From positions 1 to 27,513 of the forward strand of contig JBBDIP010000031.1 in the NCBI GenBank assembly GCA_040880305.1: DNA of 27,513 nucleotides, in the 5' to 3' direction. The notes beneath the pieces were generated by a model that saw nothing but the letters and a program-made list of their open reading frames with translations, was not told where the DNA came from and searched no databases. Every line of letters begins with the position of its first letter. Positions within the stretch are counted from its first letter, which is position 1. The translations under genes were made by a program, and so were the position numbers. Shown here piece after piece: positions 22,981 to 27,513 of this stretch. The stretch is from JBBDIP01 sp040880305 (GTDB taxonomy: Bacteria > Bacillota > Sulfobacillia > Fermentithermobacillales > Fermentithermobacillaceae).

Positions 22981-23012
22981 GGAGGCTGGCAGAAGCCAGC
23001 CTCCTCTTGATG
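22981..23012. terminator. Bidirectional terminator between abrB and ricT
   Basis: A perfect 10-bp stem, GGAGGCTGGC (22981-22990) and GCCAGCCTCC (22995-23004), has an AGAA loop. Modest T-rich tracts follow in both directions (TCTTGATG on plus; TTGATATT on minus). It lies between the two convergent stops, so it probably serves both genes. Confidence 0.75.
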
Positions 23013-23034
23013 AGCAAACACCAAGGATGCGGGG

Positions 23035-23736
23035 CTAGCGTGGCTCTTCAGGCGGCAGTTCCTGGACCTTGCCGTCCTCCGTCTCGTTCTTGGCTTCCTC
23101 GTAGTGCTCACACTCGAAACGAAGGCAACACAGGAGCCTCCCGCAGGTGCCCGATATCTTGGTCGGGTTTAGGGATAGGTTCTGGTCCTTGGCCATCTTG
23201 ATCGACACCGGAAGGAAGTCGCTCAGAAAACTTGCGCAGCACAACGGCCTGCCGCAAGGACCGATGCCACCTGTCATCTTGGCCTGGTCACGAACGCCGA
23301 TCTGTCTTAGCTCCACGCGTGTGTGCAGGGCCGAAGCCAGATCCTTGACCAGTTCGCGAAAGTCCACCCGCCCATCAGCCGTGAAGTACAACACGACCCG
23401 CGACCCGTCGAAGGTGAACTCTGCGTCGACCAGGTGCATCTCCAACGAATGGTCAGAGATCTTCTGCTTCGCCACATCGAGGGCTTCAGCGGCCTTCCGC
23501 CTGTTGGCCTGGTCAGTGACGAGGTCCTCTGGGGTTGCCACCCGTAGGACCCGTTTCAGCGGCGTGACCAGCTTATCCTCAGCCACATCCTTGGGGCCCA
23601 TCGAGACAGAGCCGAGCTCTATCCCGCGGACTGTCTCGACCAGAACCTGGTCACCGGACTTTATCTCCAGTTCACCCGGGTCGAAATAGTACACCTTGCC
23701 TCTGTCTTTGAATCGAACGCCGACTACTATCGACAT
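23035..23736 (-). CDS. ricT: PSP1-domain protein RicT (YaaT)
   Basis: The 233-residue protein carries a PSP1 domain and the Cys signature GGIGPCGRPLCC (Cys161, 166, 167) plus GTCGRLLCCLRFECEHY (Cys198, 203, 204, 209). In B. subtilis RicT with RicA and RicF binds [4Fe-4S] clusters, affects RNase Y-dependent mRNA processing and promotes Spo0A phosphorylation. It is 1 base past holB, the last gene of the decarboxylase-tmk-darA-holB operon. yabA, which follows in B. subtilis, is absent. Confidence 0.96.
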   Translation of the reverse strand: MSIVVGVRFKDRGKVYYFDPGELEIKSGDQVLVETVRGIELGSVSMGPKDVAEDKLVTPLKRVLRVATPEDLVTDQANRRKAAEALDVAKQKISDHSLEMHLVDAEFTFDGSRVVLYFTADGRVDFRELVKDLASALHTRVELRQIGVRDQAKMTGGIGPCGRPLCCASFLSDFLPVSIKMAKDQNLSLNPTKISGTCGRLLCCLRFECEHYEEAKNETEDGKVQELPPEEPR

Positions 23737-23737
23737 G

Positions 23738-24616
23738 TCATTCCCCTTCTTGGCACGTACGCGCCAGGTCCATGAACAGTACCGAGAGCGTAAGGAACGG
23801 GTTGGTGTTGCCGTAGAGCCTCTCCTTGGCTTTCTGGAGCGACCTCACAGCACGATACAACCGTCCGGGTTCGCGCTCGGCCTGCCGTCCGGCCGCATCG
23901 CCCTCCCCTTGCAGGGCAGAGCGCGACCGGAGCCTCTTAACCAATTCTATCTCTAGGTCAATGAGCACATCCACTCTGCGCGAAGATTCCGCCTTAGCGT
24001 ACTTCTGCGCCAGTTCCACGGGCGATCCCTGGAGGATCTCCGCTAGGGGTTGCTCACCTGTTCCGCCATCCCCATCCCCAGGCAACTTGCGGAAGGGCAC
24101 CGTCTGACACCGGGAGATGATGGTCTCAGGGATTGCTCGGACGTTCATCGCGGTCAAGATAAAAGTCACGTAGGAAGGGGGCTCCTCTAGCACCTTGAGC
24201 AGAGCGTTGGAGGCCTCGACCGTCATGTCCTCCGCGTCTTTGATTATGAACACCTTGCGGGCGGAACGGTACGGGCGCGCCATTGCCTCCTTCAGCATCT
24301 CGTGAGACTTTCGTATCTTGATCGTGCTGCCTTCCTTCTCGACCTCGATCAGGTCCGGATGGGCATGATTCGACGCCGCTCGACAAGACCAACACTTGCC
24401 GCACGCCTCACCCCGAAGGTGCGGCTCGTCGCCCTCACAGAGAAGGCCCCTTGCGAATTCGAGAGCCAGAGCCTCCTTGGGAGCGCCCTTAGGGCCCTTG
24501 AACAGGTAAGCGTTGGATATGCGACCGGACTTCAGCGAGGAACAGAGGACTCCTGCGGGGATCTTGTTTCCCCGCAGGATTAGGTCACGTTCATTGAGCA
24601 ACGTAGGGTCTCCCAT
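23738..24616 (-). CDS. holB: DNA polymerase III subunit delta'
   Basis: The 292-residue protein is a clamp-loader delta' subunit. It has SNAYLFKGPKGAPKE (a degenerate P-loop lacking the catalytic GKT), a zinc module (Cys60, Cys72, Cys75, Cys78), EASNALLKVLEEPP and the sensor-like ISRCQTVPF. Delta' joins DnaX and delta in loading the beta clamp. It is slightly shorter than typical. It begins immediately after the darA stop and ends 1 base before ricT. Confidence 0.95.
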   Translation of the reverse strand: MGDPTLLNERDLILRGNKIPAGVLCSSLKSGRISNAYLFKGPKGAPKEALALEFARGLLCEGDEPHLRGEACGKCWSCRAASNHAHPDLIEVEKEGSTIKIRKSHEMLKEAMARPYRSARKVFIIKDAEDMTVEASNALLKVLEEPPSYVTFILTAMNVRAIPETIISRCQTVPFRKLPGDGDGGTGEQPLAEILQGSPVELAQKYAKAESSRRVDVLIDLEIELVKRLRSRSALQGEGDAAGRQAEREPGRLYRAVRSLQKAKERLYGNTNPFLTLSVLFMDLARTCQEGE

Positions 24617-24943
24617 CTAGACCTTTAGGAATCTCTCCACGGGCAGGATGAACACCGTCGCCCCACCGACCACTACCCCGACGGGGTAAGGCACGTAGGA
24701 TTCGCCCGGCCCAACCGGTGTGACCGGAGTGACCAGCTGCTCTCTCGCCCGGCAGGTCTTCTTCACGACTTCCAGCACTTTCTCGATATCGGCGTCATCG
24801 ACGCCGATCAACACCGTGGAATTGCCTTCGCGCAGGAAACCTCCGGTGGATGCCAGCTTGGTCGCGCTGTAACCGGCGCGGATGAGGTTTTCGACCAAAC
24901 GCGGAGAATCCTTGTCTTGAACAACCGCGATTATCAGTTTCAC
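24617..24943 (-). CDS. darA: Cyclic-di-AMP-binding PII-like protein DarA (YaaQ)
   Basis: The 108-residue protein has the PII-like fold of YaaQ/DarA/PstA, with the nucleotide-binding stretch STGGFLREGNSTVLIGVD (32-49). In Bacillota this protein binds c-di-AMP; its downstream targets are unclear. It overlaps tmk by 4 bases (ATGA), so it is translationally coupled to it. The gene order tmk-yaaQ-holB-ricT matches B. subtilis except that yaaR is absent. Confidence 0.95.
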   Translation of the reverse strand: MKLIIAVVQDKDSPRLVENLIRAGYSATKLASTGGFLREGNSTVLIGVDDADIEKVLEVVKKTCRAREQLVTPVTPVGPGESYVPYPVGVVVGGATVFILPVERFLKV

Positions 24944-25581
24944 AGGACTTCCCCTCCCCTTTGCTTCAGGATGTCCCCGACTTCTCTTAGGATAATCTGA
25001 AAGACCTGGTCTCTCGGCAAGGTGCCGTCTATTAGTCTAATACGACTGGGATAGCGTGCCGCTAGGTCCCGATAACCTTGCCTGACCTTGGCGTGGTACT
25101 CGTCGTCGCGGAGCTCGATCTTGTCTTTGTCTTTGGGGGCGAGTCTTTCGCGAAAAACGGCCGGGTCATTCACATCAAAGACCAACGTAAGATCCGCTTC
25201 CAGGTCTCCTGTGGCGATCCTGTTAATGTTTTCTATGTCTGGGATAGGAATTCCTCCCGCGTATCCTTGGTAAACCAGGGAGGAGTCTGTGAACCTCTCA
25301 ACAAGTACAACCTTGCCTTGGCGGAGGGCCGGCAGGATGACAGTGCGGACCAGTTCCGCGCGGGAGGCCGCGTAGAGGAGGAGTTCCGCTAATATGCTGC
25401 GGTCGGGACCGGCAGGATCAAGCAATATCCGGCGGACCATCTCGCCAAACGGAGTCCCGCCGGGCTCGCGAGTTAGCAGTACGGGAACCCCAGAATCCTG
25501 GAGTTCCCGCCAAATGGCTAGTATTTGGGTGCTCTTACCCGAACCGTCGCAACCCTCGAAGGTTATGAACGATCCACGCAA
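24940..25581 (-). CDS. tmk: Thymidylate kinase
   Basis: The 213-residue kinase converts dTMP to dTDP. It has the P-loop FEGCDGSGKST (8-18), the DR(E/x) equivalent TREPGGTPFGE, and VERFTDSSLVYQGYAGG. It overlaps the end of the decarboxylase gene by 19 bases and the start of darA by 4, so it is tightly packed in the operon. Confidence 0.96.
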   Translation of the reverse strand: MRGSFITFEGCDGSGKSTQILAIWRELQDSGVPVLLTREPGGTPFGEMVRRILLDPAGPDRSILAELLLYAASRAELVRTVILPALRQGKVVLVERFTDSSLVYQGYAGGIPIPDIENINRIATGDLEADLTLVFDVNDPAVFRERLAPKDKDKIELRDDEYHAKVRQGYRDLAARYPSRIRLIDGTLPRDQVFQIILREVGDILKQRGGEVL

Positions 25582-27119
25582 AATACCTTCAACTCTCCTT
25601 CAGTGCCGTGGACACCGCGGCCTAGGACATTCAGGCCCGCCCTTCTGGCACGAAGGATATATTCCACAACATCCTGGTCAATCCTCTCCCCCGGGGTGAC
25701 GATGGGCGACCCCGGCGGATAGATAACAACGGTGTCTGCTGAGATCTTGCCCAACGCTTCCTCGACCGGAAGGGGCCGGGCAACCGAAAGAAAGGCGTCG
25801 CGCAGGCTCATGGCCCTGACGGGCCTCGGAACCTCTCGCAGCATGGACGACGTCGCAGCGGCTTCCCTGCAGGCCGCAGCCTCGTCGTGACTTCTTGCGG
25901 GGAATCGCTCCGCCAGTCCCTTAAACGCCTTTTCCACGGCATCGACGTCCTTTGGTCCGTGGGCTCCCGAAACGAGAAGCAGGATGTACCGGGACCCGGT
26001 CATCTCGGGCACTACCTTGCACTTCTGAACCAGGTATCTCACGGCCTCGGGCCCTCCCACGCTGAGCCCGTCCAGGTTTATCAGCAGTTTGGAGGGATCG
26101 TGAAAGAGGCCGGCAGGCAAAGGCTCATCGTATCCGGCCACAGAAACGCCCGGTATCTTAGAGAGCCTGGTGGCCAATTCAACGGCTATCCTTGTCCCGT
26201 GGTCGGTCCAGGCGCCGTCATCCCTCTCCAGCACCTCTACAGCCTGCTCCATCGAAGCCATGAGGATATAGGACGGGGAGGTCGTCTGAACGGCCCTGAG
26301 GGCCTCCTCGGCCGCGAGTTCGAGGCCGGGGAAACGTGCCGGGGCCGACAGCCCAAGGTGGAGGAACGCAGTCTGGGTAAACGCCACGGTAGTCTTGTGG
26401 GCTCCGTGGGTCACCAGGTCGGCGCCTGCCGCGAGAGCATTAGGCGGCAACCCCTCTCCGTTCGAGAAGTGCGTCCCGTGGGCTTCATCTACGATCAGAG
26501 CCATCCCGCGGGCGTGAACCTGGGCCGCAATTTCCGACAGGTTCGTGGCGAAGCCAGAGTATGTGGGATTGATCACAAAAACCGCTTTTGGCGACGAAGC
26601 AGAATCCTCATCGACGCCGCTCAAGGTATCATTGATCCTGGCCCAATCCAAGGGAAGGTAGCCGCCCAGCCTGGGCTCGTACTCGGGCCACACAAATGTG
26701 GGCTCGAGCCCTGACATGGCCATGGCAGATACCAAAGACTTGTGAACGTTGCGAGGGAGCACCAGTGAGCCACCGCCCAGGGCCATCTTCACCGCCAGCA
26801 GCGACGCCTGGATGCCCGACGTGGCTCCGTTAACCAGGAAGTAGGTCCTGGCCGATCCAAAGAGCTTCTCAGCCCTTTCCTCGGTCCTCCTGATGCAACC
26901 GCTGGGATAATGCAGGTTGTCCAGCCCCGGGGACTCCGTCATATCGATCGCGCGGAGTTCGTCAAGAAGACTCGCTGCTCGTCTGGGAGACAGAGCGTGG
27001 GACGCGTAATCCACCGGGAAGGCTCTGCGGCCCTTGTGGCCTGGCATGTGCATCCTTACGGGTTTGCGCGACGAGTACGAGCACATAGCTTCAATGATGC
27101 CGTGAGTGTCCTGTGACAT
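25563..27119 (-). CDS. PLP-dependent Orn/Lys/Arg-type decarboxylase (YaaO position)
   Basis: The 518-residue fold-type I enzyme has MHMPGHKG (23-30), LDNLHYPSG, the PLP contacts Asp211 and His214 in VDEAHGTH, and the Schiff-base Lys242 in THGAHKTTVAFTQ. Its C-terminal decarboxylase domain includes YPPGSPIVTPGE. It matches the Orn/Lys/Arg decarboxylase group; the substrate (lysine, arginine or ornithine) cannot be read from the sequence. B. subtilis has yaaO at this spot, next to tmk. It is the first gene of the operon; no strong ribosome site precedes the ATG. Confidence 0.93.
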   Translation of the reverse strand: MSQDTHGIIEAMCSYSSRKPVRMHMPGHKGRRAFPVDYASHALSPRRAASLLDELRAIDMTESPGLDNLHYPSGCIRRTEERAEKLFGSARTYFLVNGATSGIQASLLAVKMALGGGSLVLPRNVHKSLVSAMAMSGLEPTFVWPEYEPRLGGYLPLDWARINDTLSGVDEDSASSPKAVFVINPTYSGFATNLSEIAAQVHARGMALIVDEAHGTHFSNGEGLPPNALAAGADLVTHGAHKTTVAFTQTAFLHLGLSAPARFPGLELAAEEALRAVQTTSPSYILMASMEQAVEVLERDDGAWTDHGTRIAVELATRLSKIPGVSVAGYDEPLPAGLFHDPSKLLINLDGLSVGGPEAVRYLVQKCKVVPEMTGSRYILLLVSGAHGPKDVDAVEKAFKGLAERFPARSHDEAAACREAAATSSMLREVPRPVRAMSLRDAFLSVARPLPVEEALGKISADTVVIYPPGSPIVTPGERIDQDVVEYILRARRAGLNVLGRGVHGTEGELKVFCVDRS

Positions 27120-27386
27120 CCATCTGCCCGCTTTCTTGTTCTATTGCCAGCTTTATCCACAAGATCTGGCACTTATCCCCAGACTTGTCAACAGAGCTTG
27201 TCGCGCCGTGTCGCTAGCGCCTAGAGCTGGCCAGCATCCGCCCGACTAACGTAACATGTTCGGGCGGCCTATGTCGAATGTTTATCTTTACCTGCAGCGA
27301 GGCCTTGGCTAAAGCCACGCCATCAGGTGAGGGACGCGGGCAAGCGATGAGCGGCGGGGAGACGCATCACCTGCGGCGCCGAGACA
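27120..27386. other. Non-coding spacer between decarboxylase operon and rRNA terminator
   Basis: No convincing gene is seen. The spacer holds DnaA-box-like sites (27153-27181), a TTGACA (27186-27191, minus) that has no good -10 at 16-18 bases, an 8-bp inverted repeat CCGCCCGA/TCGGGCGG (27238-27245 and 27260-27267) and a short 7-bp one, CAGGTGA/TCACCTG (27324-27373). The promoter for the decarboxylase operon must lie here or further right but I could not place it with confidence. Confidence 0.7.
27153..27181 (+). promoter_or_regulatory. DnaA-box-like sites upstream of the decarboxylase operon
   Basis: TTATCCACA (27153-27161) is a perfect DnaA box and TTATCCCCA (27173-27181) matches 8/9 in the same orientation, 20 bases apart. 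A weaker TTGTCAACA begins at 27185. They lie 35-75 bases upstream of the decarboxylase start. Confidence 0.55.
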
Positions 27387-27413
27387 CGAAAAGGCCCCCC
27401 CTTCGGAGGGCCT
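27387..27413 (-). terminator. Rho-independent terminator of the rRNA operon
   Basis: On the minus strand the stem AGGCCCTCC/GGGGGGCCT (one G-U pair) with a GAAG loop is followed by TTTTCG. It lies about 10 bases beyond the end of 5S rRNA, exactly where an rRNA operon terminator is expected. Confidence 0.8.
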
Positions 27414-27424
27414 CCTCTAATAGA

Positions 27425-27513
27425 TCCCGGCGACGTCCTACTCTCCCAGGGCACAAGGCCCAAGTACCATCGGCGCTGGAGGGCTTAACGGCCGTGTTCG
27501 GAATGGGAACGGG
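27425..27513 (-). rRNA. rrf: 5S ribosomal RNA (3' part, gene continues beyond the window)
   Basis: The minus strand contains CCCGTTCCCATTCCGAACAC, the highly conserved 5S loop, then TTAAGCCC and GATGGTACTTGG and the 3' helix ending GCCGGGA, typical of Bacillota 5S rRNA. About 89 bases are in the window, and the 5' end is cut off at the right edge. This implies an rRNA operon on the minus strand to the right. B. subtilis also has an rRNA operon near yaaO. Confidence 0.95.

Noticed and set aside
27268..27390. Structured non-coding RNA (such as SRP RNA) in the spacer next to 5S rRNA
   Set aside because: I see only short inverted repeats and no conserved SRP or other ncRNA core motif.
1..27513. 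CRISPR array, insertion sequences, phage or defence genes
   Set aside because: No regularly spaced repeats, transposase or integrase motifs or terminal inverted repeats are seen; nearly all sequence is explained by conserved core genes.

Overview
This window is a dense, mostly single-strand block of housekeeping and sporulation genes from a G+C-rich, endospore-forming member of the Bacillota. I favour a Clostridia-type anaerobe lineage, but I cannot name a genus from this sequence. The evidence is spore-specific genes (yabP, yabQ, spoVT, a SpoVB-type flippase), the Gram-positive genes veg, abrB, ricT and darA, and a gene order that is the reverse of the Bacillus subtilis origin-proximal yaaO-to-yabR region. 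A run of 10 Ns at 14587-14596 shows that this is a scaffolded draft or metagenome assembly.

Layout, read along the minus strand from the right edge. The 3' part of a 5S rRNA gene and its terminator (27387-27513) come first. A roughly 300-bp spacer with DnaA-box-like sites follows. Next is an operon of PLP decarboxylase (yaaO position), tmk, darA, holB and ricT (27119-23035). abrB (22703-22954) is on the plus strand, divergent from metG and convergent with ricT. Then come metG, tatD, yabE and rsmA (22508-17739); a YkuK-like protein and veg (17521-16779); a trypsin-like protease that is not part of the B. subtilis arrangement; ispE, a nucleotidyltransferase broken by the N gap, glmU, prs, rplY/ctc, pth and mfd (15577-6853); spoVT, with its own sigma-G-like promoter; and spoVB, mazG, hup and rqcP (6129-3036). 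At the left the segment yabP-yabQ-small HTH gene-divIC (1513-3026) is on the plus strand, in the position but the opposite orientation expected from synteny. Beyond it lie yabR with a consensus promoter, tRNA-Leu(UAA), and two small unassigned reading frames.

How the genes fit together. The block combines DNA replication and repair (holB, tmk, mfd, hup), translation and ribosome quality control (metG, rsmA, rplY, pth, rqcP, tRNA-Leu, 5S), precursor supply (prs for PRPP, glmU for UDP-GlcNAc, ispE for isoprenoids, the nucleotidyltransferase), envelope and division (divIC, the flippase, YabE), and transition-state and spore control (abrB, spoVT, yabP, yabQ, ricT, veg).

Most of the window is ordinary conserved core. 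The points worth a second look are small: a C-run frameshift in rqcP, an ACG at the conserved start position of spoVT, an in-place inversion of yabP-divIC, DnaA-box-like clusters before the HTH-divIC pair and before the decarboxylase, an intracellular trypsin-like protease, and the gap inside the nucleotidyltransferase. I see no phage, transposon, CRISPR array or defence island.
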